A stretch of DNA of 64,000 nt from Sipunculus nudus (taxonomy: Eukaryota; Annelida; Sipuncula; Golfingiida; Sipunculidae). This document shows positions 1 to 13,700 of this stretch, piece by piece. The position numbers and the translations under genes were made by a program. The notes under the pieces were generated by a model. That model searched no databases, was not told the DNA's origin, and worked only from the letters and a program-made list of their open reading frames with translations. The stretch lies in the NCBI GenBank assembly GCA_026874595.1, contig CM049319.1:59964917-60028916 (forward strand), in the 5' to 3' direction. Within the stretch, counting starts at the first letter, position 1. Every line of letters begins with the position of its first letter.

Positions 1-395
1 CCGGCAACTGAAGATCCCGTTGCACGAGCACCCACGCAGAGATCTGGTTATCCAAATCTTCGCCGTATGATACCTTCCGCCCGGCACCCTGTACACGTCC
101 TGATACTGATCTCTGCACGGAACAATCATCAAGACAGGCCTTCATCCACGTAAATAGGGTGCTTGGCTTAATGCTGAGTCGTGCAGCCGTAGGACGAACG
201 CCGTATGTCGACACTTTGCACGTTTACTTGCTGTTGCGGCTGTATGTAGCACTGGTACTGTCACCATGTCATTGTTATCTGGCGTGTCCTGTGACTTAGG
301 CATGCTTGGCCTATCATATGGTGTCTTGCGTGGTCTTCCCACTGGATGCTTGGTAGGGCGTGGTCTGTTTGGCGAACACAGTGTAGAAGGTTCCT
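1..395 (-). pseudogene. fragment of pogo/Tigger-like protein with CENP-B-type HTH, frameshifted, runs off left edge
   Basis: On the minus strand a piece preceded by TTTTTTTTCAG (reads from 393 down) encodes PRPTKHPVGRPRKTPYDRPS (AT-hook-like GRPRK). After a shift of frame near 200 it gives TYGVRPTAARLSIKPSTLFT, WMKACLDDC and then GAGRKVSYGEDLDNQISAWV, LVQRDLQLP up to base 2. The second part matches the pattern of a helix-turn-helix followed by the HTH-CENP-B half (GRK.SY..ELD..L..WVL..R) found in pogo/Tigger transposases and their domesticated relatives. The single-base-type frame change suggests a decayed copy or a missed splice. Relatively GC-rich against its surroundings. Confidence 0.55.
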
Positions 396-1141
396 GAAAA
401 AAAAGATATTTTAATTGCTATACATATACACATATTATATACACACATATATTATATACACACACAAACATATATGCTCTCTCTCACACACACAAACATA
501 TATGCTCTCCTTCCTTCATTTTTCTTTCTGTCTCTCTCTCCATAACACAGATTATATACATTATACACCCAGCCATTTTATATAAACCTAAGTATATACT
601 ATATTATTAATCTTTCTTTCTCTTCTCTCTCTCTCTCTCTCTTTCCCTCTCTCTCACTATATAAATACCTAAAAAAAAATTAATTGCTGCATTATCGGTT
701 ATTCAAGGTCAAACATTTAACCGTAATTATATATATCATGTTTATATATTATGAAAAATGCAATTTTGAATCTTCAAAAAATTTTATTGCAAACATGCTC
801 TAATTTGATATGGAAGCTCAGTGTAATAAGAATCTAGGCAGATACAAAATGCGGTGCCCGCGTGAGACGGAGGCATTTCACCTTAACATGGTCGACAGAA
901 AACATTGTCGGCAGTCTCGAAATTAGAGTCATTTTAGAAATTATGCTTTCAAAATATTTTTGGGGTCGAGGAATTAGAGGGATCGCCAAATTGGAATAAA
1001 TACGGTAATGAAGTTTACATAAATTTTCATGTTTTAAGAATTTTGAACAATTTTAAATTTTTTAAAATGTACATGATTTTAAGCAACCAATAACAGCTTC
1101 TGAGTGGGTTAATATCAAACAACATGACAAGTATCTCAATG

Positions 1142-1174
<33 letters not shown>

Positions 1175-1567
1175 TCTTCCATGTGTCTTTCATGTTTAAA
1201 ATGAAGTTTTAAATTCTTTGATTGAATCAAACTTTTAAAATATCAATCTATTGTTAGAAAGAAATATAAATGCGATGAAAGTCTGAAGATTTAACAGTGT
1301 TTTCCATGTTTTGCTTTCCTTTATCCTCAAATTTTAACCCTACACTTTCACTGCTCATGTGTAGGAAATCCCCGAATATATAGCTAAATTTGGCAGCCAG
1401 TATCAATGAATTAGCATCCCTGACAGGTGGCTTGCCTCAACTGAGTGTGTTCAGATAAAAAATGAAAAATTCTGCCTGTATATATATTTACTATTATTAT
1501 TATCAAATTGTTCTTTTCACTTTGTTTCTCTACACTTCCAATTGAAGCAATTTTTCTACTTTTATAG
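396..1567. other. intron/upstream AT-rich DNA with simple repeats
   Basis: TA/CA-rich low complexity at 410-660, with CT runs at 610-655, a 30-base T run at about 1142-1171, and otherwise AT-rich sequence with no PLAT-like coding. It is the intron, or part of it, upstream of the first visible LOXHD1 exon. Confidence 0.7.
410..660. repeat. low-complexity TATA/CACA and CT-rich microsatellite region
   Basis: Alternating ATATATAC, CACACA and TCTCTCTC runs of 10-25 bases each, visible directly. Confidence 0.85.
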
Positions 1568-1703
1568 GTGATGGTTAAATGTCCAAGTGCTGGTATGGAG
1601 CAGTGGTTTATCTGTGATAAATGGCTGGCCACTGATGAAGGAGATGGAGTAATTGAACGGACGCTACATGAATCCAGGGGGCTGAGGAAAGAGAAGAAAA
1701 AAT
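1568..1703 (+). CDS. LOXHD1: LOXHD1 exon 1 of window: C-terminal half of PLAT P1
   Basis: Reads [19 protein letters not shown] then [14 protein letters not shown], the closing part of a PLAT repeat (F.C.KWLA box plus GDG). The acceptor follows a T-rich tract ending TTTATAG and the donor is T|GTAAGG. It is 136 nt, entered in phase 0 and left in phase 1, the same length and phases as the exon closing P2. Its N-terminal half must lie on an exon left of the window, so the gene is incomplete here. The tail RGLRKEKKK is basic linker. Confidence 0.9.
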
Positions 1704-4700
1704 GTAAGGAGACACAGAAGTTCATGTCTCTTCATGTGTAAAATATCAGTAGAAAATATATTTAAAAAGTGTCCAATATGGACAAGGAAGATGATATTCA
1801 AAGGGTATGCCCTTGAAACTTAATACTGTGGTTGTCTTCTTAATTGCGGTGGTTTCAAATTCGCGATATTCACAATCGCTCTCTGACCGCAAAATTGAAA
1901 TCACAGATTTGAATGCATGTATACCAGGCCATTATCGTTAATTTCAGAAGCTGCCAATAGTTGGTGACAGTTGAAATTAATCTTCAGTTACGTAGTTATG
2001 TCCATTGAGCCTGTTGCACATTCTTTAACGTGATTCAGGGAGAATAACAGGGTCCACTTAAAATAATATTGGTTGGCTTTGATGCTAAAACCGTGACCCT
2101 TTGCAGGGATGTGCTGACCCGATGGGCGCGCCTGGCAGTTTTTCCTGCCCTGCAGCACATGACTGGAGCATGGAAAGTGTCAATGTCCGCCGGGCAGTAA
2201 TATTTAAAAATAACGTGTATGTGTGCCAAGCCAGATGATATTGAATAGAAGGTACTCTTTCACATTGTGCCGTATTTAGTTATTGTTAATGAATAAAATT
2301 TGCCACTAAGTAGTGAACCTAGTCACTAGGGTAGCGCCACCTTGTACCTGTATAAAGGTCTTAATTCTGTCACAACCAAAATCATGATGCGCCAAACGAT
2401 GTCTGATTGGCCAGTGATGACGTGAATTTTGAATATATTTGAAAAGTCACAGTTCATTATGGGGCCAAATTGCTGTAGAACAGTGGAAAAAGAGTTGTTT
2501 AGAATGAGCCTTGGCCCTGAACTAATTACAACCAGCTGGGTCAATGCTTCCCGCACCTGTCGGCTCAGCCGGTCGTGACTGTTCGAACATGTGATATCCG
2601 TCAGAGAAAAAGTAGACCTAGATAATAGTGAAATCCACGGTTTATGAAAAAATTTGGTCATTACGGTTCATAGTTTCATTTTTGATAATAAAATATACTT
2701 CTAGGCTAATGAGAGCATGAAAATGGAACCCCATGAAACTGTTAAAAATACAAAAACCTGCAAAAATTCAGCCCCGCCGATATAAAGGCAACCACAGTAT
2801 ATACTGTGGAGGTGGTTTTGTTTGCAGGGTTTTTTTTTTTTTTGCACTCCTCATGGGAGCATAATTTGCACTAAATTAAGAACACCCATTAATTCTAACA
2901 CCCCTGACATGTCGGTATAGATTACTTTTTTTTTCCAGATACAAGTTAAGAGTAATGATGAATGGAATAGACGTTCCTGTATCATATAGAACATTAATGT
3001 TTGTTGGGGCACTCAGAAATTGAACAACACTGTTTTCATATACAAAATTTATTTGTATGCACAAAAGTGTTTTCATGGTTATTTTGATATTCAACCCAGC
3101 GGCACTTGGCAGGTTGTGATGTTGCTAGCTGATCGATGCGATCATTCGCCAATTGGAAGACTGCAGATTTCTTGCCTGACACACAGTCATGTGAGTCTGG
3201 TAATCCCTCCTCTTGGGTTCGCTTGAGTTGAGGCTTCTTCAACCAGGATGTTAGCATAGTCATGTTGCTTGTTATAAGATTTCAAAGCAAGTGATATCTC
3301 AGCCGAAAAGCACTCTGCTTAATTATGATTTGAAAAAACAACTGTGAAAAAATTGCCTTTGAAGCCCTTTATAACCGCCCTCCAAATGTCTTTGAAGTAC
3401 AACTGAGAGCCAGCCGTGATTGTGGTCAGCTTTGTTTGTTGTTCACTTATAGCAGGATGCTTATAGTAAGTAATCACAGTTGCATAGTTGCTGTTGTTGA
3501 GCAATTTTTACAATATACTCATATGTCAAACAGCGTGTCTGGGTACAGGACTATAAAATCATCAAATATAATTAGTCCCGGCAATTACGTATTGTGCACC
3601 CCGTACAATCACAGTACTTACTAGCCTGTACATAGCATGTACGCAATCATCTGAAGCATGTTGGGTGGGAGGTAGGTTGTGTTACAAACCTATCTTTTAT
3701 GTAATTGTTTAAATATTTTGAATATTTGATACAAATTGAATTCCCTGTACTGATTTGTCAGAAAATTCAAACTGCGCTGATACTGTATAATGGAAAAAGT
3801 GCGAAAATTCAGACGCTCCAAATTAACCACTCCCACAGTATTCCTTGGAACTTCCTTTATTAAAAATATTTTGATATTGCTGCCTTTGACCTGGGGGGTC
3901 CCCCATGCAGCAAACGTTGGTTTACTGACACCTTTTCCACAGAATATTGGCTAGTACATGTGGAGTGACATCATTGTCCTCTGTTACATCATGACTGGCA
4001 CTCCAAAGACAGCAATAAGGTCACATGCTATGTCCTGGTGTAAACAAATGTGCTTTAAAACCCATAAAACACTCATTTGGGGGTTATTTACACAAGGATT
4101 TACATAAAAATTTAACTACAGAGATTTCAACAATGCCATCTATATAATAAATTTCAATAACATCCGGGGTACTGTTCCTCAGATATCTTGTGGACACACA
4201 CACACACAAAATGAAGTGAAAACAATAACCCTTACTTTACGCAGGGTTAACAAATACCATAACAGATTTTATAAAAAATATATGGATTTCTTTTCTTACA
4301 TTTTACCCAAACTTCAATATTTTAATTTTACATCATTCATTTTTATTGACACTTTCAGGTGATTTTTTTCAAAGAGATAATCATAACCTTGTTTGCGTTT
4401 TTGATAAAAAAAAATCACTCTTAGTGATTTCTGATGCTTTAGGAAATGGCAAATGATATCTTCTTTAGAACATAATAAAACATTCCATTTGTGTAAATAT
4501 AGATAAGGATGCACATTTTTTTGTAAATTGATTTGTGAGATATTAATTAAGAATTAATCAGATTATGGCATCCTATACATTTAATGATTCTTTGCTAAGT
4601 ATTTTTACCAAACATTTTCACAATATCAGATAAATGATGTAGAAATCTTTACAAGTAGTTAGTTTAATGTTATTTATGATTTTGGTGTGGTCCATAAAAA

Positions 4701-7700
4701 GCATTTTCCCTTTTAAACATTGCTGATACACATTCTCTTGCGCTTCTCTCTCTCTCCACAAATAAATACTTGCCTGAACGCTGCCCTCTGAGTACCTTTG
4801 TGTTACGTCTCATGCCCTATGTTATATCCTGACAGGTTCAGTTCCTACAGCTTCTCTAAACTGCTCATGCGAGCTGCCATTTTGTGTAGACAGTATAACA
4901 AGTTTGTCACAGGTCACATTTCAAATTTATGGGTATAAAGCTAGTGTACATAGTTAACTTTCTGTTAATACAGACGGTTTATGGTCTGAAGTGTACACTT
5001 GGAATGTTAAAGTATTTAAAGTTAGGTACAGTGATACCTGTGCTAATGAGACCACCCATGGGACTTGCCATAAGCTGTCTTAATTCACAGGTGGTCTTAT
5101 TAGACAGGTCAGTTATAACCAATGTGAATGCATTCTGTTCAATAAAGGGAGATCTTATAAGACATTGGTCTGTCAGTCAGGTTCCACTGTATATAAGATA
5201 ACAGTATTATTGTCCCCTTCACTGCGGATGCAGGGGACATTGATTTGGGTATGTCTGTCAGTCTATCTGTCCCTCTGTCTGTGTCTATCTGTCCGTCAAT
5301 GTTTTTTCATTTCCGTGCAATAAATTTCCTTAATTTTGTACAATTTCATTCAGATTTAGATCAGTCATTGCTCTCATGCTTACCTTAGTTGGGATTGGTT
5401 TTGGTGTGTCCATCTAAAAAATAATTAACACCAGCTCAGAAACGAATTTCTAAAATTTTTGTCTTATTTCTCAGTGTGTTTTAGTTTTTATGTTTGCCTG
5501 CAGGTGTCTCCACATGTCATAATGGATTTTTGTCCTATTTCTCAATGTGTTTTACTTTTAATGTTCCCCTCAAGATTTTCTCCACATTTCATAATATTGG
5601 TTGCTTATCAAGCATGAAAGACACAAGGTTAATTCCACAAATTTGCTTGCTTTAACATGTAATAGAGCTAATGTCAACAGTGTGCAAAGTGCAAAGCACT
5701 GATCATGTTTATATTTACTCAGTGAACACATGGTACGCCTGGGTCAAGACTAGTGAGAAAAGCGATGCCGGTACCGACGCCAACGTGTGGATGGTCCTCT
5801 ACGGCAAGAACAAAAATGGAGACAGCCTGAAGTCTGATGAGATACCGCTAGACAACAAAGGAGACAACTTTGAGGCGGGAGACACCGACAACTTCAAGAT
5901 AGAAGTTGACGAGATCGGTAAACCGTACAAGCTGAGAATTGGCCATGACAACTCTGGAAGTTTCGCTGGCTGGCATTTAGATCAGGTGAGCTGACCCACA
6001 CATTATATTAACAAATAAGCCAACTGAATGTCACCAAACCTGTGGGTCATGTCAAGTAGAAGAAAAGAATTAATTTGCTATACAACAAATCACATCTTAA
6101 GACCTATTTATTTATAAAAGCCTACAGGCTTTGAATCAGATCTAGTCATTACTGTGGTTGGTTTTGTATTCGTGAGGCTTAAATTTTGTGATTCGTTCAC
6201 TTTGAAAATTTCACGAGGTTTTCATTTTCGTGATTGCACCAGAAGCAAATATTCTAAGCACAGCAGTATTTGTATTGATTTTAAATTAAGAATGAAACCT
6301 ACAATATCTCACTCATTTATAGTTCAGTCATTAGATTATGATTTGTGTCACAGTTGATATATCCCTTGTGAATACTGTGCATTTTTACAATAATTAATGC
6401 TTTTATGCATGGGCCTGTTTCCATACCATGCACATATAAGGTTGCAGATTAGGTTGTTTCCAGGGGTGTGATAACTAACCATCTGTTTCTGCAGAAGCAT
6501 CATCTCCTTTAGATCATCTTAGTTGGTGGGACATCTCATTCCTGAGGGATTCATATTGGCGATCATTTTACATTTGCAAATATCACAAAAATAAAACTCT
6601 CGCAAATAAAAAGGCCACCACAGTATGTTCAGACCAGTGCAACCATCAACATTTATAATTTTGTTCATTGATTAATTTTGGGTTTCCCTGCAGGTGGAGC
6701 TGGAGAACATGGCAACCAAGAAGAGATATATATTCCGCTGTGGTCGCTGGCTGGCCAAGGATGAGGATGATGGTAGCATTATCCGTGAAATGCCAGCCGA
6801 GGGAGAAACCATCAGACGTCCAGAACCCTGTAAGCCATTAAGCATGCTGTCCATGTTCAGAGGTTTTCAGACTACTGATACCTCTATGCATTGAATTAAT
6901 TACATGAAATCCTGAAAGTTTTTCTTATTAAGGGAGGCAAAAACTCTGGAACCTATATAAAAGTTAGTTTTAGTGCATGATTATACAGTTTCCATTGTCA
7001 GCATTCCTTTGACAGTACCAAACAAAAGGATGTTTTTCCAACTATACAAATAAGGTAATTTTGCATTTTTTGTATTAACCAAGAGTAAATGACAAGCATT
7101 TTTACTCTTAGTGCATTCATGGATGCTTTTTCGCCACTTCAAAAATTCATGTCTTAAACATACTTTCTAAAGCTGGTCTGGCTTCACATATCTACCCTCA
7201 GCAAATTGACTCATTCAGCTATCAGTTTGGGGGGAAGTGATTGGAGCTATAATATTGCAATTTGAATTGATGGAACTGAGATTACAGAAATCATAATTAC
7301 AGGGGTTGGTTGTGAAGATGGTTTTATGAAGGGGGATCATGTTTTATACAAACTGTTTGTTCTTTAATGGAATTTCTTTACTTATTTGTAAAATAAAATG
7401 TCAAGGCTTGTTAACTTAGTAACTCTGTAATCTGAGGATTTGTTTTTTTAATTTTACTTCATATCTTGATTGTACCAGTATATTCAGCATATAGACTGTT
7501 TGAGTATTGCTTTAATATTTTGCATAGATGCCAAGATTGCAGAAGCCAAAACCTTGAGATTCCACCATCTGTCAGTTTTATTTGGGAATTTGGTTTTGAA
7601 TTAAAGTAATCAAATGATACAATCTTGTGAAAAAAATGTAACATTGTGGGATTTTTAGGGGCTTGAGCCTATAAGATCTTTCACTACTTAGGCCTATATT

Positions 7701-10700
7701 TTGTTCAATAAAATTAAGATACTCAAAACATGCAGTGTATATTCATATGGAAATAAAAATCTTCAGTGGAATACTTGGGGAAAATGAAAGCATTTTATAA
7801 AAATTTAGGCATTTAGTGCTGAAGGAATATTAGCTCCACCTGTGTCTCCAACTTCTATGTAGTCTTGACATACAATGGAACCTGTCTTGCTTTATAAGAC
7901 CACCTCTTTATTGAGACCACTCTCGGTGAACCAAAAGCATTCATGTTGGTTATAACTGACCTGTCTAATAAGTCTTTTGGCCAGTCTCATTGGTGGTCTC
8001 ATAACACAGGTTTCACTGTAGCTGTCAAAGGTGAGAGTGCATGAGATTGATGGGCCTTAGTGAGACTCACCCAACACATAAGACTTACCATGTCTGGTCT
8101 TGTTTAATTGTTATACTTGGTTCATCTCTTTTCAGTGGTTCAGTATGCAGTGGAAGTCCACACAGGAAAGAAACGCGGAGCTGGAACAGATGCCAATGTC
8201 TTTTTGAACATATTTGGTGAGCAGGGAGACACTGGTGAGAGGCCTCTAGAAAAATCACGAATAAATACAAACAAGTTTGAAAGAGGAAATGTAAGTATAA
8301 ATTTAATATCTTTATATTTATATGCGTGGAGTATCATGGTGTAATGGTTAGAGCAATGGAATTTCTGGACTTGAACAGGCCTAAAAGTCCAGGAAGTCAA
8401 AGTGTAAAGTTGGATGAGACTGACATCGTCAGTGACATCAGACTGTAAAGACACCTCCTTTTATAAGTACATGATTTATAACACAGTTTTACATTCCAGC
8501 CTTTCCAGTCTATGTACCAAAGAATTGACCTATCCACCAGAACTCAAATGCTCCGCCCTTTCAACCTAATTATTACAATAAGCCCCCAAAAAGCTCCTAC
8601 ACAGAAGGTCTTCCATGCCGATGGTAGTGGGAGCTGCTTATAATATATTAATGATGTCACAAAGGTCGGTGACGCATTACGTCGTATTGACTGACGTCAT
8701 CAACTGTTATTGCTGTCCTCATATCGCAGTCATTATGAACTGTTTTGCAATATTTTGGATTATTTGTCTTATACGAATTACATGCAAGGTAAGACATTAT
8801 AATTTCCTCAGTAGTCAAGAGGAATGGCTCCTGCACCCCATAGCCTAGAATCTTTTATACTGTCTCCTTTGTATAAAAAAATTATCCCGGAAAACATGCC
8901 GACATGGGTACTGCCTACTGGTTCAGACTACACGTGTTCTGTTTGACAGAGCTCTGTCAGATTATGCAAAATTTGGTTTTTGTCAGATTATTGACGCTTT
9001 ACAATATTTAAGATCACCTGATTGGTTGCTCGTTAGTCCAATGCTTATGATTATTCATTGAGTTCATAGATAGGTCAATTGTAAAGAGTTGAATATGACG
9101 CTTGCTGAAGTATTGCATAGTCATTATCCTTATCAGATGACCTTTGACCCTATGAACCCTTTGATTTTCATTTTTCCAAGACCCATTTCATTCAATTACA
9201 TCCAAGATTGCTGTTTTGTATGGGGATTTCCAAACAAAACTAAACAAAAATGAACCAAATATCACCATTTCCCTCACTGCCTGGAATAGGTTTCTTTGTA
9301 TTCAACATAAAATCTCTGTTATAAATTAATACTTTAATAATCATTTAGATTAATTAAGTTAATTAAAATGGAAATCCTTGGCATTTTTATCAAAGGCTTT
9401 GTTAAGATCATTTGCAGACATGGGTGACTTGCCTTTGGATTTAACAAATAGGTCAGCAGAACTATGGAACTGATGTCACATGTATGGTTCAAACCTTTTC
9501 ATACATTCCATATCAGTACCGTTACTATATATTTATATTTTGGACAATTCTCAGTCATGAAGTTTACATACCTGTATTCTTTTGTACAATATAAACAGGT
9601 AGAGTGATATGATTAATTGTTTATAACCCCAGAGGTAAACATTATCTGCTTTTTTTCCATTATTTGCTACAAAATGGTATAATTAAAACATAAATTCTTT
9701 GTAAATTTCATTCTTCTCACTTGAATATTTCACAACTTCTTTTTGTATAATTCTCAGTGGTGAATCTGGGAAACCACCTCCCCCAGAGAGCCCTTTTCAC
9801 TGAGTATACCAAGTGGTAATAAATGATCTTATTCATTCATTATTTTACAGGTGGATGAGTTTGTGGTGGAGGCTGTTGACTTGAAGAGACTTAAAAGAAT
9901 CAGAATAGGGCATGATGGGAAGAATTCTGGTGATGGATGGTTCCTGGATAAAGTCATAGTGAAGCCACTGGACAACTGCCAAGATGCAACAGTGTTTGAA
10001 TGTAACAGGTATGTGCTTCTACAAATTTTATACTCAAGGACTCGGTAGCCATAAAGGACTAATCACCATAATTTCATCATGAATTGGGATATTTTAAAAG
10101 CAAAAATGCACAATTTGTGAGTGGGCAAGGATCCTCTGTTATATATTTTCTGAGCAGACAAGAATCTTATTTCATATATTTTGTGAAAAGACAGTGCACA
10201 TTTATGATATTCATGAGTAGCCATTATTTTTATTAATATTTTATAAGGAGCAAGGAATAATGAAATATATATTTAGTGAACCTTCAAGGATCTCCTATTA
10301 TATGTGTGGTGAACAGACATGGATCTTTTATTACTAATCTTTTTAGCAGCCGGGGATCTTTCATTATATAATTTATTGGAGAACTACTGTGCTTACTTGC
10401 AGATGGCTGGCCACTGATGAGGATGATGGATTGATTGTCAGAGAAATCACAGCAGGAGGAAGTCAGATGCTGAACAGTAAGTTCTTCAAATTACATATAT
10501 TTTCTATAAGATGGTGCCAAATTGACTAGATTGACTAGAATAAGACTAATATATGCCATGAGATAGTATTTGTGATTTTTCATTGTGTTCATTGAGTTGA
10601 AAGGAATACTGTACTTTACTTATGAGCTGACAATCCCCCAATTTACACAAGACTCGTCCTAACCAAATCCAGCTCATGTATGCCACATTTCATCTTGAAT

Positions 10701-13700
10701 TTTACACTGTGCCGGACCAAGTGACCATTTAAACTGCTGTTAACTATTAAGCTGTGAATACACAACTCAGTAGGCATTTTTAGCTCAGCTGACTATAAGT
10801 CATCTGAGCTATAGTCGTGGTCCATTGTCTGTCGTCCGTCCGTCTGTCCGTCCGTCCGTCCGTCCGTCCGTCCGTAGATGTGGCACGTTTTGAAACCGTA
10901 AGACCTAGGAATCCAAAATTCAGCATAATGTTAGATGTCCCCAAGATCTCCTACCAAGCCGAAAAGTGGGTCTTTGCGACTTCATTCCTTTGAGAAATTA
11001 AGGAAAAACCTCAATTTTTTATTAAAAACCTATTTTCACACTTCAGGACTGCCTAATATCAAAACCACTCATCTGTTTTACCTCATATTTCCTATAAATA
11101 ATCCTCTATATAATTCCTATGTACATGCCAGAAATTAGGTCTGTATTATATAATTTAAAAAAGTTATGGGCCCAAACATAATGCATTTTGTAAATAATCA
11201 GGAAAGAAATTTTATCACTTAACACAAAACTTGTTAAAGCTAAGCACTTTTTTTCCAGTAATATTACTTTTATTAATCAAAATTAAATTGTATACCCAAA
11301 ATTAGATCAAAATCTTTTAAATTTTTTAAAATATTAGCAAAAATAAAAAATTGGTACCTTAAATTTTGCCCAACTTTGACCATTGCACGTTTTTTTGCTG
11401 TAACTGCTGTGGATTTAATTTTCACAGCATGTTTTTGTTAGCATTTCAACTGTTAACACCAAAAATTTGAAACCAGTTGATCAAAAACTGTAGATTTTAT
11501 TCAAGTTTTCAAGCACCATGTCACATATTGCTAGTGTTATGCAGTTTGCTAGAGCTCAGCTCCCGAGCTTCAGCTCTAAGTTCCTTAAATTTGGCATACA
11601 GTTAGATTTCTCCAAAATCCCCTACCATGCCAAGAATTTGGTCACTAGGACTTAAATCCATGAGATATCAATGAAAAACTTCATTTTTTCATTAAAATCC
11701 CATTGTTACACTTTAAGACTGCCTAATATCAAAACCACTGATCTGACTTTAATCATATATAATATACATATTTTTCTATACATTCGCTATGCACATGCCA
11801 GAAATGTCAGTATTGTGTATTTTTTTGAAGTTATGGGCCCAAACATAATGCACTTTGTAAAAAATCAAGAAATATATTTACTCCCTTAACAAGGGCATTG
11901 CTGAAGCTAGAGATTTTATTGTCAGGGATGTAACATTATTTAATCAAGATTCAATTGAATACCCAAAATTAGTTCTGAATTTTTCAAATTTTATAAGTTA
12001 TTAGTATAAATATAAAATTAGTACCTTAAATTTTGCCCAACTGTGACCATGGCACGTTTGTTTCCTGAGAGCACTGTTGATATAATTTTCATATCATGCA
12101 CACATAAGGATTTCAGCTTTTTAGTTTAGAAAGCTGAAAGAAATTGGCCAAATATTGTAGCTTTTATTAATGTTTTTTATGAGACCCTGTCAGACTTTGG
12201 CTCCCTCCAGCCCCTCTTGAGTCACCTGTATGTTGACCTTGTTGACCTTTCATCAAATTATGCACGCTTGAGGCGAGAATCCAGGCAGCTTATGGCCAGC
12301 CACAGTTGATCCAGGTGTCCAACCCAACTCATCTAGTAGTTTTAACCAACAACATAACAATAAACAATAAATTAATAAATTTTTTTTGGTTTTTAATAAA
12401 AAATTAAAGAAAAATAGAAAAGGAATTTGTTAGTTTATAATAACAGGAAATTAACTTGCAGTTACTGATGATATAAGAATCTTGTATTGATGGGTAGAAT
12501 GTCACATATTCCAAATAACACCATGCAGTCACCTATGGCATTTTTCAGTTCATTTTTAATGATAAAGAAGTAAATCATATTATTCATTACTAATCATTAG
12601 GAATTATATGAAGGAAATTAATGATAGACAAAGATGCAGTTGATAATATTAATCTAGATTCCTACAGTGTCTAGTGTGTACATTGATGTGAAATTAGTCC
12701 AAAATGAATTTTTTACAGTTATTTTTTAATATAAATAAAAGCCATAAAACCAGGTACTTATGATCATTATTTAAATGTGTTAATTTTGTATATTCTGGAT
12801 TCTCAAAATCATTGTTTGTTGAAAACTGAATAAATACCAGACATGGTGCAAATACTTAGTAATTGTATTTAAATACGAATATGATTATGTACTCCATTAT
12901 AAAATTTCTTGCATAAAGAATGGGAATTCAGGTAAAAATGAAAGTATATGAATACTCGTGCAAATACTTTCAAAATGTATTCATGAATGCATTCATGAAT
13001 ATATTCTTAAATATTATTTTAATAATCATATCAGTTATATTTCATTTTAAAAAATCATATGATTCTCTTATTATTTTTAATAAAAATTATATTTGGGACA
13101 ATATTTGTAATTTTTTTAATAAATAGTTAAACTCTTATATTATATGTTCTGCTTATAAGTTATATGGCCAAGTCAAAATCTGTGTGACAATAGCACTCCA
13201 TTTGTTAATAAAATAAATGAAATCAATCCTCTTCCCTGTCTCCAAAGATCCTATCAAAATCATACATAAGCTAAACACCCACAACTCATAATACAGCTTA
13301 TATTTATTACCACACAAAACCAGCATGTGCCTCATTTCTAAAAAATATTTTTTTATCATATATTACAGCTGAGCGTCGCCCCATAGGTCCCTTGTTATTG
13401 AGCTGGTAAGCCTAACTTTATCGATAATACAAGCCATGCTGGGATGTACTGCAATATTCATCCATCCTTTTGCATTGATATTGTGGTCACCATGGCAATA
13501 ATCCTAACACTAGGCAACAAATCATGACTTTAACACAAAAGATTGCATGTGAACTTGCAACTTGAACTGAAAATCTGTCTCTGTGGTAATAAGTCATTCT
13601 CTGTGCAAGCCATGCTTTTATCCATGCGGTCAAAAATTCAACAAACATGCAGAGGGATTTACCAATATGCTGAGTTAACATTCAATTTTTCATGCACATG

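Noticed and set aside
8692-8699. TGACGTCA (CRE octamer), also at 56632
   Set aside because: Single octamers occur by chance in 64 kb and show no promoter context.
13369-13405. Exon-like 37-bp stretch between TATTACAG and GTAAGC
   Set aside because: 37 bases would break the frame: exon 6 (ends phase 1) joins exon 7 exactly without it. The peptide is not PLAT-like.
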